DNA of 64,000 nucleotides from Diospyros lotus (taxonomy: Eukaryota > Streptophyta > Magnoliopsida > Ericales > Ebenaceae): NCBI RefSeq assembly GCF_014633365.1, contig NC_068348.1, positions 124,001 through 188,000 of the forward strand. The letters run 5' to 3'. Position numbers and translations under genes: made by a program. Shown here in pieces: positions 36,300 through 47,664 of the stretch (positions are counted from its first letter, which is position 1; every line of letters begins with the position of its first letter). The notes below the pieces were generated by a model that did no database searches, was not told the origin of the DNA, and saw nothing but the letters and a program-made list of their open reading frames with translations.

Positions 36300-37575
36300 G
36301 TGGATCTAAATCATGTCTCGTCCAGCCCGAGGTCTCCATCCTCGCAATCTCCTCTAAATAGACCAACTCGAGGAACACCTCCCCAGGTCGCAATATCTCC
36401 AAAACCCCCCAAGCTTTATAAAGTCCATTTTTCTTGAAGCTCCCAGCATAATGTTCCTTCCATCGGTGGAAATCCCTAAAGAGTCGATACTTCTTGACAA
36501 CCTAGGCGCGAGCCCTAGCCACATCTACCCGCAAAAGCACATTATCCCTATGCAGCTTCTCCCTTTCTCCCAACACTTGGCTATAATCTATGGTGAAAGC
36601 CAGATAGGTCGCTTAGACATCCCCCACCAAAGACTATTATGTCGCCTTGGCACCCTCCAATCTTCTTAGCTCTTCTTCCATGGAGGTAAGCCTCACTTAC
36701 AAATCATTATTTTCAGTCTGAAGACCTTCAAGTTGTGCCATTTATTCCCCTAAATCATAGATGTGGGTTTAGAGTTGATGGCATTCCTACTACTAGAACC
36801 CTAATCTGTGTCTAGATTGCCAAGGCCCCTTAAGGTGAGCACGATTCATCGTATTCACCACCACCATGGCTTGAACTCCCTAAAAATGAAGGTCAATAGT
36901 AATAACAAACAGAAGCACATCAAAAATAAGCCTCAAGCACTAAAAAGTGCAAAGTCTTACTTCCTCCAACAAATGCTTTACCCAATCCATATCCTCGGGT
37001 AACTGCTTGAAAAACTTCAACTAATCCCAGGGTAGGATGGTCTAGTAAATTAATCTTTCCCCTACCCCAAGGTCCATTATTTAATTCATTTCTAGGATTA
37101 TAGGGCAAGTCCAAATGTTTTCATCGTGAAGCTGATGACCCTTGTCCGAAGTCATTTCCCCGTAAATAGAAGGCAATTCTAGAAAAATTGGCAATTGCTA
37201 GGGATCCTCTAGCTCCAATGTCTTCCTATCATGACGCTCCAATTGTCGTAAAAATCCCTCTATCGTTTTAAAAATTTGACGCTTCTTCGAAACCTTCATG
37301 CTTGATCGTACTGATGATTCCACTATCTCCATCTCTATACCCTGCAATGACCCCAAAGGCATTCCTCCCACCGACTCCCAAGCCTCATTCGCTAGCTACT
37401 TATTCGCTGGTGCAGGGATTGATGCCAGTTGGTGCGAAGAGCTAGCCCCTTGCCTTAACCTTTTGCCTCCAAAGAGGTTTCTTGAATTACCCTCATCTCT
37501 AGCAGCCTTTGTTCGTTATTCATGGGCATGCTTTTTTGAATTTTCTTTCACAACATTCCTTATCTGTTCCATTTT
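36300..37575 (-). pseudogene. Decayed ORF antisense to the surrounding LTRs, unknown function
   Basis: From an ATG near 37575 the minus strand reads MEQIRNVVKENSKKHAHE, then about 150 residues with few stops in a charged, Ser/Lys-rich style (SSMKVSKKRQIFKTIEGFL, HDRKTLELEDP). Further left a Glu/Leu-rich, coiled-coil-like part follows (MEEELRRLEGAKA; LGEREKLHRDNVLLRVDVARARA; FHRWKEHYAGSFKKNGLY), ending around 36300. Some Tat-lineage elements carry extra antisense ORFs beside the 3' LTR, and this fits that position. I recognise no family, and the frame is broken by several stops. Confidence 0.4.
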
Positions 37576-37952
37576 TTCAAAAATAATATGCTATTCGAGA
37601 AAAAATTGTGCTAGGTAAACATCGCCCTAAGAAGCAAGGTTTTCTAAGATCGGCCTTATGTGCTAATCTTTCTTAACGCATCAAGACAATAGGGACCCTT
37701 GAGGACCACCGACTATTTATAGATCTTCGCAACCGAAAATCAAATTGGCATAGTATTATTGCTTGCCTCTTCATGCCAAAAAATCTTCATCTCCTTTCTT
37801 TCCTAAGCAACTACTTTGCATCATGAATAATGCCTTTTTTCAAAGCATGCGACCAGAATAAGCCTAGCCTCTTTCGAAATGACTCTCCTATTTTTTCTTC
37901 TTCTACTCTTCCCTCTAACTTTCAATCCGAGCAAAGAGTAGGGAGTTATTAT

Positions 37953-38737
37953 TGTGGCATGGCCCTCTAGGAGAGTCCTCTCGAAGTAGCCAATGCATAC
38001 GCATCACTTCGAAGGAAATGCCTAATTTGGCTAAAAGACCTTCCCAAGGTAGGGCTTCTATCCCCTAGGAAAGCCCCCTTATCACTTACCAATTATTCGG
38101 GACCAGCTTCACAGATTTGAATGTTTTGCCCTCGGTAAAGCTTCACTCCTTGGAGGAATCTTGGGAGACATGTCCCCTACTCACATTAACCAACATTGTC
38201 TTATGGTAATACGGCTCACCTACTCCAAACCCACATCCTTCAGGGAGGACTTCCTCAACAAGGAGAGGGGTTTTTCCCAAGGGCTTTTTTGTGCTTATCC
38301 TTTAGACAACACCTCGGATGGGGGATAAGCATTGCCCCTTCTTGAGAAAGAACATTGTACTCTTGCACGCGTGTCGCGTGTCCCTATCCCTAATGCTTCT
38401 TATAAATACCTTCTCTCCCCCAAAACTTATCAGTTTAGGGATTCCCTCTTTCATGCAACATCCCTAGTTATATTGCATTTTTGTATTTTGCGCTACATAA
38501 AGACTTTTTCTGACTTATGCATCTAAGGGCCAGTGCGAGAAAAATCTCCACGTGCCCCTGATTGCTTTCTGTCTTGCAAACTCTTGTGAAAGATGAAGAG
38601 TCCTTTGCCATTATTCTGCAATCTTGACCCTTTTGGCTCGACAACTCTACCCACCAACAAATTGAGCCCTTTTTCAGGCTAACGAGATAGGCCATGCCCA
38701 AACCATTGTCTCCTTCCTTGGCTCTCGTGGATTGAGC
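37953..38737 (+). repeat. 3' LTR of the old Tat-like element
   Basis: Begins TGTGGCATGGCC, has TATAAATA near 38401, and aligns along its length with 31902-32735. Confidence 0.68.
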
Positions 38738-39376
38738 AAGGACCTCTAGAGATCCTCGTGTTCTTTAGGCTACTTAATGAGTTTCTACACAACAAATAAA
38801 TTTTAATTATTGTATCATGTCAACAACATTATTTAAAAACATTAAAATTTAAGTAATTAATATAAAAAATTACCCAATGAATTTTAAATATTTTTTTGAA
38901 ATAAAAATTTAATATGTGAATAAGATTTAAATTCATAACATTTTACATCAAATAAAAAATTAAAATAAAATTAATTATACCTACTATAGATAGATAGATA
39001 TAATTGATGATTAGGTGTGTGTCATAATTAAATAATTTTTTGTCCTAATTAATTACGCTTGTATAATAAAAACTTTGCTGAAGTTTTTTCTAATTAGTGC
39101 TTGACATGACAAGTTGAAGCACACCACAAATTAAAACGTCTCTGCACGTTGGTTGATGCCAACATCAAAAAGTCAAAGTGCCATCGTCCTCAACCTCAAT
39201 GTGTACCCCACGCACCACTCATCAAAATTTTGACTCAACCCAAACCCAAAAATACCCAACTAACCGGCAGTTAATAGAACAGGGGCCCACGTATAATTCG
39301 CTCTGGATTATTAATTGGTCGGTCACCTTACCTAATTATTTTGTAATTTTTTTTTTTTTGCTAGAACAACTAATTT

Positions 39377-39417
<41 letters not shown>

Positions 39418-39592
39418 GGTGAACAAATTACGCAAAACTGAGGCTTTACTTCAGTTTATAAAGTAGCTTACAAATTATCCATTGGTTCTACTTCGACAGT
39501 GCAACGAGTATCATCATTTGGTACATGATTGGCCTAAAGGGGACTTATTCCTTCTTTCTCATTTTAAAATACAAAGGACCTTATTAATAACA
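38738..39592. other. Intergenic region upstream of the expansin gene
   Basis: AT-rich to about 39080, then more mixed sequence. An (ATT)n microsatellite of about 13 units occupies 39378-39417. No gene was recognised. Confidence 0.5.
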
Positions 39593-39608
39593 TTCGTGAG
39601 GCCACGTA
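39593..39608 (-). promoter_or_regulatory. Root-hair element (RHE) consensus match
   Basis: Minus strand TACGTGGCCTCACGAA fits every position of the published root-hair cis-element consensus WHHDTGNNN(N)KCACGWH. It lies 174 bp upstream of the ATG of an EXPA7/EXPA18-like gene, the gene class in which the element was defined. The match is seen; the function here is inferred. Confidence 0.55.
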
Positions 39609-39664
39609 GTAGACTCTGTATCCCTCCAGCTAGTTGTAGTCGGGAAACTATACATATTTATCCG

Positions 39665-39670
39665 TATAAA
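39665..39670 (+). promoter_or_regulatory. Probable TATA box of the expansin gene
   Basis: TATAAA, 112 bp upstream of the ATG and 57 bp downstream of the root-hair element match. Confidence 0.5.
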
Positions 39671-39781
39671 GGTTGCATTTACAAGTCATTAAGCATTGGA
39701 CAATTACAAGGCCTCAAACAGGAGCAGCTGAAATTAATCCAACTGAACTGCCGAAGATATTCATTTGAAAGAAGGAAAAGC

Positions 39782-40995
39782 ATGCCTTCTTCCTTGTCCT
39801 TCGCTTCTAGGAGCTTTGGCTTCTTCTTGGTGGTAGGTTGGATGATTGTAATAATTAATAATGTTGGCAGAGCAAATGCCGGCGTCTACCATGCAACGAG
39901 ACCCGTCTTCAGGCCAGGTCCATGGGCCCCTGCCCACGCCACCTTCTACGGCGACGAGTCTGCCTCCGCCACCATGGGTTAGTATGTGTGTGTGCAGGGT
40001 GCATCTAAAAATTTATATAGGAGAAGGTTGAAATTTTTTTTTGAGATGTAAAATTATACATCACATATTTTTGGGTGGATTGAAATTTTTTTTTTGCCAT
40101 GAGCTTCAGCTCATGACAACTCACATGTAAATTCGCCGGTATATGTGTGTATGCATGGAGTTTGATTGATCGATACATACTCATTTTTATTTCTAGTAGC
40201 TAGCAGCTAGCTAGTTGTGCTTTAATTTGTGATTCATCATCAGATATCCTTTTGTATATACTGATTGATTATTAATTCATCGGTAATTAACTTAATTGTT
40301 CATATATAATAATTAAAAATGAATTAATTCTTGTTAATTTGTTGGGGGCCGCATGCATGCATGCAGGAGGAGCTTGCGGGTATGGAAACTTGTTCAACAA
40401 CGGGTATGGGACTGACACAGCGGCTCTGAGCACAACGCTGTTCAACAACGGTTACGCTTGCGGGACATGCTACCAGATAAAGTGCGTTGATTCGCCCTGG
40501 TGCTACCAAGGCTCCCCATTCACTACCGTGACAGCCACCAACATCTGCCCCCCAAACTGGGCTCAGGACTCCAACAACGGCGGCTGGTGCAACCCTCCTC
40601 GGAACCACTTCGACATGTCCAAGCCTGCCTTCATGAAAATTGCACAGTGGAAGGCCGGCATCATCCCCGTCATGTATCGCAGGGTCCCATGCATCAAGAG
40701 AGGCGGCATCCGATTCTCGTTCCAAGGAAACGGGTACTGGCTATTGGTGTACGTGATGAATGTGGCCGGTGGCGGCGACGTCGCCAGCATGTGGGTCAAG
40801 GGCAGCAGAACTGGATGGATAAGCATGAGCCACAACTGGGGAGCCTCCTACCAGGCTTTTGCAACCCTGGGCGGCCAACCGCTCTCTTTCAAGCTGACTT
40901 CTTACACCACCAGGGAGACCATTGTTGCATACAACGTGGCTCCATCTAACTGGAACATTGGATTGACCTACCAAGCCAACATTAACTTCCATTGA
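39782..40995 (+). CDS. EXPA7-like: Alpha-expansin, EXPA7/EXPA18-like (root-hair type)
   Basis: Two exons, 39782-39977 and 40367-40995. The intron (GTTAGT...GCAG) sits at the conserved expansin site inside TMGGACGYG. The 274-residue protein has a signal peptide (about 1-33, ending ANA), a double-psi beta-barrel domain (about 50-165) with the HFD motif at 146-148 and conserved cysteines, and a C-terminal CBM63 grass-pollen-allergen-like domain (about 175-270). Blocks [26 protein letters not shown] and SFKLTSYTT match EXPA7/EXPA18 better than other alpha-expansins. Expansins act in the cell wall, loosening cellulose-xyloglucan contacts without hydrolysis. The EXPA7/18 clade acts in root-hair growth. 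A longer in-frame ORF begins at 39482, but the signal peptide fixes the start at 39782. The frame is intact. Confidence 0.96.
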
Positions 40996-41665
40996 TATAT
41001 ATACATATAATGACCTACACACCGGCCCATCGATCAAACAGATCATCACTTTCCGTCTTAATTAGTTGTTTGGCGTTTTTGAAGGCCTGCAAGTATTAAT
41101 ATTTATATGCTCGATCGTTGCCTTAATTTCTTGTTAGTTCTTTGTACTTAATTTGTTTTCTTTTTCTGTTCTTTTTTACGTTTTTTTCCCCTCTAAACAT
41201 GATCAATCTTTGTAATGCAATCTTTGATCTGATGAAATGAATGGATCCTTTTATGCTATAAGCACTGAAATCCATTTCCATGTTTCCATATACTCAAGGC
41301 TAGGCTTAACAACTCTAATGGCAAAGATGAAAGCTTTGCGGAAAGTTGCCATGCTTGCCAAATGGAATCAATATTGCATAGAGCCATCCTTAGACCCCAG
41401 ACTTGACATCAGTAATGCTTCACAGGTCCATTAATAACAAGCTTCAAGATTTGACATTGCTAAAAATCCCCTTTCTCTACTTGAAGTCGATATTCCTAGA
41501 ACAAGCAACCAAGCAGCAAACAAACTCGTTGCAAGGACCAAACGTGCAAATCAATAGTTCACAGGCACTCTCACCCCTCCATATTAGGTCCCAGGATGCG
41601 TAGCTAATTAGTATTACCAATCTGAAAAACTGGATATGGAATCACATGGGTTTTCGTAGATGCAG
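40996..41665. other. 3' flank of the expansin gene
   Basis: T-rich stretch and TTTGTAATGCAATC at about 41209-41222 are plausible 3'UTR and polyadenylation context. No further gene was recognised. Confidence 0.4.
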
Positions 41666-43115
41666 TCATCACGAAGTATTTTGCAATAGTTTTAAGCAAC
41701 CGCTGAAGTAACCATCACAAAGTTATATTTTTTGCGACAGTTTAAAAACCGTCGCAAAATTTATTATTTCCCGACAATAAGTAACATTTAGCGACGGTTT
41801 GAAAACCGTCCCTAAATTTGAATGTTCGTCTAATTTTTTAATTAAGTATTTTATTTTTAGTAGCCGTTTAACAAAAATCGTCGTTAAATTTCAATCTAAA
41901 TTAGTGATTTTAACACCGCTAAAATTCAATATAAATTTCAATTATTCTAGCAATGACTTTAGTGACGCTTTCAAAATCATCGCTAAATTTCAATGCAATG
42001 ATAGAGTAGCAAGAGGTGACAGTGAGGGCGAGCCATCGACGACAAGGGCAAGGGGCCAGGGCCAAGGCAAGGCCACGAGTGACGAAATGATGGAGCGAGA
42101 GAGAGGCAACGAGCGAAAGCTAGAGAATTAGAGAAGGGTAGGGGCGAAGCCAGGTTTGCAGAGGGGGGAGGGGTGGGCGGTTAAGCAATGGGCACTTACA
42201 AGAGAAGCTAGGGCTTGAGGCAACCATTTCATGGGCCTCATGTTTGAGAAGAAAGAAAATTTTATGGTTTATTATTTGTATTTGTAAATAAAATGAAAAA
42301 ATAATTTTATTATACATTATAAAAATTAAAATAACATAATTTTGTAATTTAAATATAAATCATAGATACGTGGATCACACATATATAATATTTTTAATTA
42401 TATATGGATAAATTTATAAATAATTATCCACATATACGTAATTTTTATTAATATGTGTGGATAATTATTTAAAAAATTAAATTAAACTTTTTATAATAAA
42501 ATAAAAAGAATAAAGGAATAAATTTAAAATAAATTAATTGAATTAAATTAAATAAATTAATTGATTAAAAAATAAAAAGAAGAGTTAACATATTTTTTAT
42601 TTTTTTATAAATTATCAAAATTTTATATATTTTTAATATAAATGTTAAATTATTTTCTAAAATTTTGTGACGGTTCTTCAAAATCATTGCAAATTTTAAT
42701 TTTTTTAATTATTAAATTAATAAATTTTGCGACGATTATTACCCTTTACAAATGCTAATTTAATTTAATTTTTAATTATTAAATTATTTTCTAAATTTTA
42801 AAATAGTTTTTGAAAAATTGTCATAAAATTTAATTTTTTAATTATTAAATTAATAAATTTTGTGATTGTTATTAACCGTCACAAATGTTAATTTAATTTT
42901 ATTTTTTAATTATTAAATTATTTTCTAAATTTTACAACGATTTTTTGAAAATTGCTCCAAAATATAATTTTAAAACTTTAAATTTTAAAATTTTGCAATA
43001 ATTTTTTAAAACCACCGCAAAATATTGAAGAAATCGCTATAAAATACCATGTTTTGTGGTGGTTTTAAAAATCGTCACAAAAAAACCATTGCAAAATACC
43101 CATTTTCTTGTAGTG
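41666..43115. mobile_element. Non-autonomous CACTA-like element
   Basis: The right end is the inverted CACTA terminus: minus strand CACTACAAGAAAATGG at 43100-43115. The left end (about 41666-41690, CATCACGAAGTATTTTGC) is a degenerate copy of the same terminus. Both ends carry repeated GCGACGGTTT and RTCGTCRCAAAAT subterminal motifs in opposite orientation. The interior is AT-rich, with a GA-rich part (42010-42180), and has no transposase. The left boundary and target duplication are not secure. Confidence 0.62.
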
Positions 43116-43174
43116 TTAGAATAAAAAAGTTGATAATTAAAAGCAAAAAAATCGTCGCAAAATACCCCTTTTTC

Positions 43175-43357
43175 TATTGGAGAATACTAAGAGGCAAAGG
43201 ATTTCGTGGAGCACACCAAAACATTCTTCTCATTTTATGTATATATGTATAATCGTTTGAGGACATAGGAGCTAAATAAATAAATTGAATTAAATTAGAT
43301 TTTTGGCCTTCTCAAGATGACTCTTTGGATTATTAAGTAACTGTAAATTACTTAACA
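43175..43357 (-). repeat. 3' LTR of the minus-strand copia element
   Basis: Aligns with 50685-50868 over its full length (TTGGAGAATA...TTCGTGGAGCACACC...CTTCTCAAGATGACTCTTT). The outermost base pair is altered (TATTGG in place of TGTTGG). Confidence 0.83.
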
Positions 43358-43397
43358 TACTCCCCTTAATGTGTTGTTCTTGAACTCTTAATTTTTC

Positions 43398-46300
43398 TCA
43401 AAAATAATTGAACTTGTCTCTTGGAAGTGACTTTGTGAAAATATCTGCTACTCTATCTTGAGTATTGCAGAATTTTAGCTCCACTACTCCATCTTCAATT
43501 GCATATCTAATGAAATGGTGATTTATAATAATATGGCGAGTTTTACTTTGATAAACTAAATTCTTGGCAATATCAATGGCCAATTTATTGTCGTAAAACA
43601 TCATTGCAGCTTCTCTTTGCTTTTCTCCAATGTCTTCAAGAATTAATCACTTGTGAAATTGCCAATCTAGCTGCCACATATTCAATTTCAGCAGATGATT
43701 GTGCTACACTTTGTTGCTTCTTTAATGATCAAGAAAATACTCCAGAACCAAGGGAAAAACAATAGCTGGAGGTGCCCTTCATATCATCACAACATCCTCC
43801 TCGATCATTGTCACAATATCCAAGCAATTGTGCATCAACCCCTTTGTTGAATTTGATCCCAAAGTTTACTATGCCTTTTGATGTATCTCAAGACTCTCTT
43901 GGCTGTCCCAAAATGCAATTGGCTTGGATTATCCATAAACCTGGATAATAAACTTGAAGCATTCATAATATTCGGCCCAATAGCTGTGAGATATAATAAT
44001 TTTCAATTAGAGTACTTCGACACAAAGTAGCATCAACCTTCTTTTCTCCATCTTCTTTAACAAGCTTTTCATTTACAAAAAATGGTGCAAACATATGTTT
44101 GTAATCAATCATCCCAATACTTGGCTAAAATATTTTTAGCATACTTCTTTTGACAAATAAAAACTCCATTATCTCGTTTATAAATGTTCATGCTAAGAAA
44201 TTGTAGTAGTCCCATATCATTCATCTCATATCTTTTCATCACGTCTTTCTTAAAATCAACAATCATCTTCTCATTGCTACCGATATAAAGTAAATAATCC
44301 ACATATAAGACAACAATAAGAGTGTTTGATTTACCTTGAGTCTTCATATACAAGGTTGGCTCACTTTTGCTCTTCTTGAATCCGTACAAAGCTTTCCTCA
44401 ACTTATACACCTTATTTTCTCCTCCTTCGACAAAGCCTTGAGATTGTTGAATATACACTTCTTCCTTTAATTCATCATTCAAAAACATAGATTTGACAAC
44501 AAGTTGGTTGAGATTCCAACCTTTTTGGACTATCATGGCAATGAGAGCTTGAATAGTGTCAAGTTTGGCAATCGGTGCAAACGTTTCACTATAGTCAATT
44601 CCTGGCTATTGTAAATATATATAACATTTGGCTACTAATCTTGATTTCTTTCTTTAGATTGAATTATTCAGATTCAATTTGACTTTGTAAACCCACTTCA
44701 CTCCAATGATCTCCTTGTTTTGTGGTTTGTTAAGAAGGCTCCAAGTGTTGTTCTTCTCAATGAATTTAATCTCTTCTTCTATAGCCTTTCTCCATAAGCT
44801 TCTTCAAAACTTTCTGGTTCAAAGACACAAAAGTTACATGTTGCATAAACATTACTCAAGCTCTTCAATTTTCTTAAAGTTGAGGATGAAAGACTCAGAC
44901 TTGAACTTGGACTTGGAGATGATACTAAACTATTTGGTGGAGTAGAATTTTCTCATTTTTATCTAGGTTGCACAGAAACGAAAATGAGAAACGTTTCCGA
45001 TACAAAACGAAAATGAGAAAATGACATATTCTCACTCCAAAAAAAAAGTAGAAAACAGAAACATGAGGTAAAGTGTAAATTAAAAACATATAGGGGTTCT
45101 TTTGTAAATATAATTTTTAATATAAAAAATTATAAAAAATAGGATCGAGGCTCAACCACAAGAGGGAACAACGACCTTGAGAGGATTGAGGCTCAATCAA
45201 TGGAGACACGAGCACCGAGCAAGAAGCAATCGACAGTAACGCCGAGAAAGAACGACGGCAAGAGGGAACGACAACCCCGAGAGAATAGAGGCTCGATCGA
45301 CGACCACACGAGCATCGAGTAAGAAGTAATTGGCAGCCACAACGAGAAGGAACAATGGAGATGAGAGGTTTCAGGCAGGACGATCTTTGGGATTCGAAAA
45401 CAAAAATTAGATTTAGGGTTAAAGAAAATGTGGCATGAAAACTTAAGAAGAAAATGTGGCAATTCTATCTCTATCATAATTGGTCGCCAAAAATGCATTT
45501 CCAATTAGAAACGCATTTCCAAAAGTTTTATGTAGTTGGGAAATGCTCCTGAAACGTTTTGCAAATTACAAAAACAGCCCAAAAAATGTTTCGAGCTATC
45601 TTTAACATTTCCAAAATGGGAAAAGTCTCAAAAATACAAAAACAATGTGTTCTAGCCATTTTCGTGCTTCAACAGTTTTCATCATCATTGGCTACATTTT
45701 CTTCTACCTCATCTCACAAAATAGTTGTTTTTTCAATCTTGCCTTTATTCCAATTACAAGAGGCTTTTTCATCAACCAAAACATCATGGGTAATGATAAT
45801 CTTGTTAGTTTTCAAGCTAAATAATCTATAACCTTTAGACTTGGAATTGTAACCAACAAAATACACTTTTCACTTACTTTATCAAGCTTATACCTTTTCT
45901 CTTTTGGACTTTGAGAGTAGCAAATGCTTCCAAAAACTTTCAAATGCTTCACCAATGACTTTTTTCCACTCTATGCTTCAATTGGAATTTGATTTCATGC
46001 AGCTTTTATGGGGCTTTTATTGATCAAATACACAACTGTATAAACAACTTCAGCCCAAAATTCTTTGGGTAAGCCTTTTTCACATAACATGGATTTTTCC
46101 ATCTCTATCGCTATTTGATTCTTCCTCTCAAACACTCCATTTTGTTGTGGTGTATAACTAACAGTTAGTTTGTCTTTTTGTGCCTTCCTTTTCATAAAAT
46201 TCTTGGAATGCATTTGATGTATTGCCTCTATCACTTCTCAAAATCTTTATATGATGACCTCTTTGTTTTTCAACCAAACTTTTGAACTTCTTGAAAACAA

Positions 46301-47664
46301 AGAATACTTGTGATCTTTCTTTCATGAAATAAACCCAAGTCATTATTGTAAAATCATCAATGAAAAGGATAAAATACTTATTATCTCCACGTGAAACTGT
46401 CCTCATAGGTCCACAAACATTAGTAGGGACAAGCTCCAGAATCTCCTTGGCTTTCCATGCACCTCCTTATAGAAATGGTTACCGATGTTGTTTTCTAAGA
46501 GCACACCCTTTACAAAATTCATGATTCTCCTCAATTCTTGGCAATCCATAAGTCATCCCTTTTTGTTGAAGTAGTTTGAGATTGCTAAAAGTCAAGTGAT
46601 CGCTAAGCCTTTTATACCACAGTCATGAATCTTCATTGACTTGTGCCTTCAAAGCACAATCTTCCAGATAGTTAAAGGAAATTGGAAAACTCTTATTCCT
46701 CAACATTTGAACCTTGGCAATCAATTGTCTTCCATCATTTTTATCGTAAATGCAACAATAAAAATCATCAAAATTAAGCGCATAAGGATGCTCAAGAAGT
46801 TTGCCAAGATTAAGCAAACTTTATTCTAGATCCGAGACATATAGGATATTATGAATCAATCTTTTCCCTTTCTTTATTTGAACTATAATGGTTCTTTTCC
46901 TCTTGCTTTCCACTATGACTCCATTGCCCATCCTTACTTGAGTGCTATACGAATGTATCCATGTCAACAAAAATTGATTTGTTACTTGTCATGTGGTTGC
47001 TACAAACACTGTCGATGCCACACATCATTCTTGGTTTCGATAGCACTATGACAAGCATAGAACAAATTCCCTTCTCCTTGTTTCTCTTCAGAGAATTGTG
47101 CTTGCTAGGTGTTCTTGAATTTGCAATCTTTCTTAATATGGCCATATCTATTGTAATTGTAGCACTTTGGTTGGTCTTTGTACCAATAATCCTTCTCAAC
47201 ATGGTTGTTCTTACCACACAAATGTTGCAATGTTGAGAATTTTCAGTCTTAGTGGCTATTTAAGAATTGTCTCTTCCTCTTCCTCGACCATGTCTACCAC
47301 TTCTTAAAGAGTCTCATCCTTCATTAGATTTGGGGCTGAGATTAAATTTGGACTGAAATTCACTTTCTATAGATTTCCAGCATGCCTTGCCAACCTTCTC
47401 TCATGAGCCTTCAAAGATCCCATCAACTCTTGAACACTAAGTGAGGATAGTAATAAACACCATGCTATCAAATTTTGGAGGTAGATATAGAAGTATTTTC
47501 TCAACAATTTTGCTATCACCTACTACTTCACCAATGATTTTCATTTCATTTAAAATTTTTGTAACTTTTTTATAATAGTCTTGCACGCTTTCAGACTCAT
47601 TCATCTTCAAATTCTCAAGTTCTCTTCTAAGAGTTTGAAGGATAACATTTTTTACCTTGGCATT
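43398..47664 (-). pseudogene. Copia polyprotein, gag C-terminus to RNase H, minus strand
   Basis: Minus-strand order, right to left: gag (47664-47437; KVKNVILQTLRRELENLKM), zinc-knuckle relic and protease around 46945-47217 (DSVCSNHMT in place of DSGCSNHMT), integrase (46530-45995; [36 protein letters not shown]), RT (44950-44105; ALYGFKKS; catalytic box YVDYLL in place of YVDDLL) and RNase H (about 44050-43398; YDNKLAIDIAKNLVYQSKTRHI, DIFTKSLPRDKF). Stops and frameshifts occur throughout. It is non-functional. Confidence 0.88.
44957..45650. mobile_element. Probable MITE-like insertion between integrase and RT
   Basis: This part interrupts the copia polyprotein and has no retroelement coding. 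The left edge reads CTAGGTTGCACAGAAACG and then AAACGTTTCCG; the right side carries CTGAAACGTTTTG and ends near GTGTTCTAG. The partial terminal inverted similarity (AAACGTTTCC, GCACA/TGTGT) suggests a Mutator-like MITE. The edges are uncertain. Confidence 0.35.

Larger units (their letters stand above)
31902..38737 (+). mobile_element. Old LTR element (Tat-like LTRs) without recognisable gag-pol
   Basis: Two diverged direct repeats of about 0.8 kb, 31902 to about 32735 and 37953 to about 38737, both begin TGTGGCAT and share blocks along their length: AGGAGAGTCCTCTC, the TATA region CTTATAAATACC, CATGCAACATCCCTA, TTTTGC(A/G)CTA, GATGAAGAGTCCTTTGCC and ACAACTCTACCCAC. They read as plus-strand LTRs. 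The right boundaries are approximate, and no primer-binding site or target duplication was found. The interior lacks gag, RT and integrase signals. It holds a degenerate tandem array and an antisense decayed ORF. Confidence 0.7.

Noticed and set aside
40339..40366. Alternative start of the expansin ORF inside the second exon region
   Set aside because: It would include intron sequence and the acceptor site. The exon 1 join gives the conserved TMGGACGYG and a signal peptide.
40324..41049. Minus-strand and frame +3 ORFs overlapping the expansin (90-149 residues)
   Set aside because: Shadow frames of a well-conserved coding exon with no family match.
44706..44945. 79-residue plus-strand ORF
   Set aside because: Antisense shadow of the minus-strand copia reverse transcriptase.
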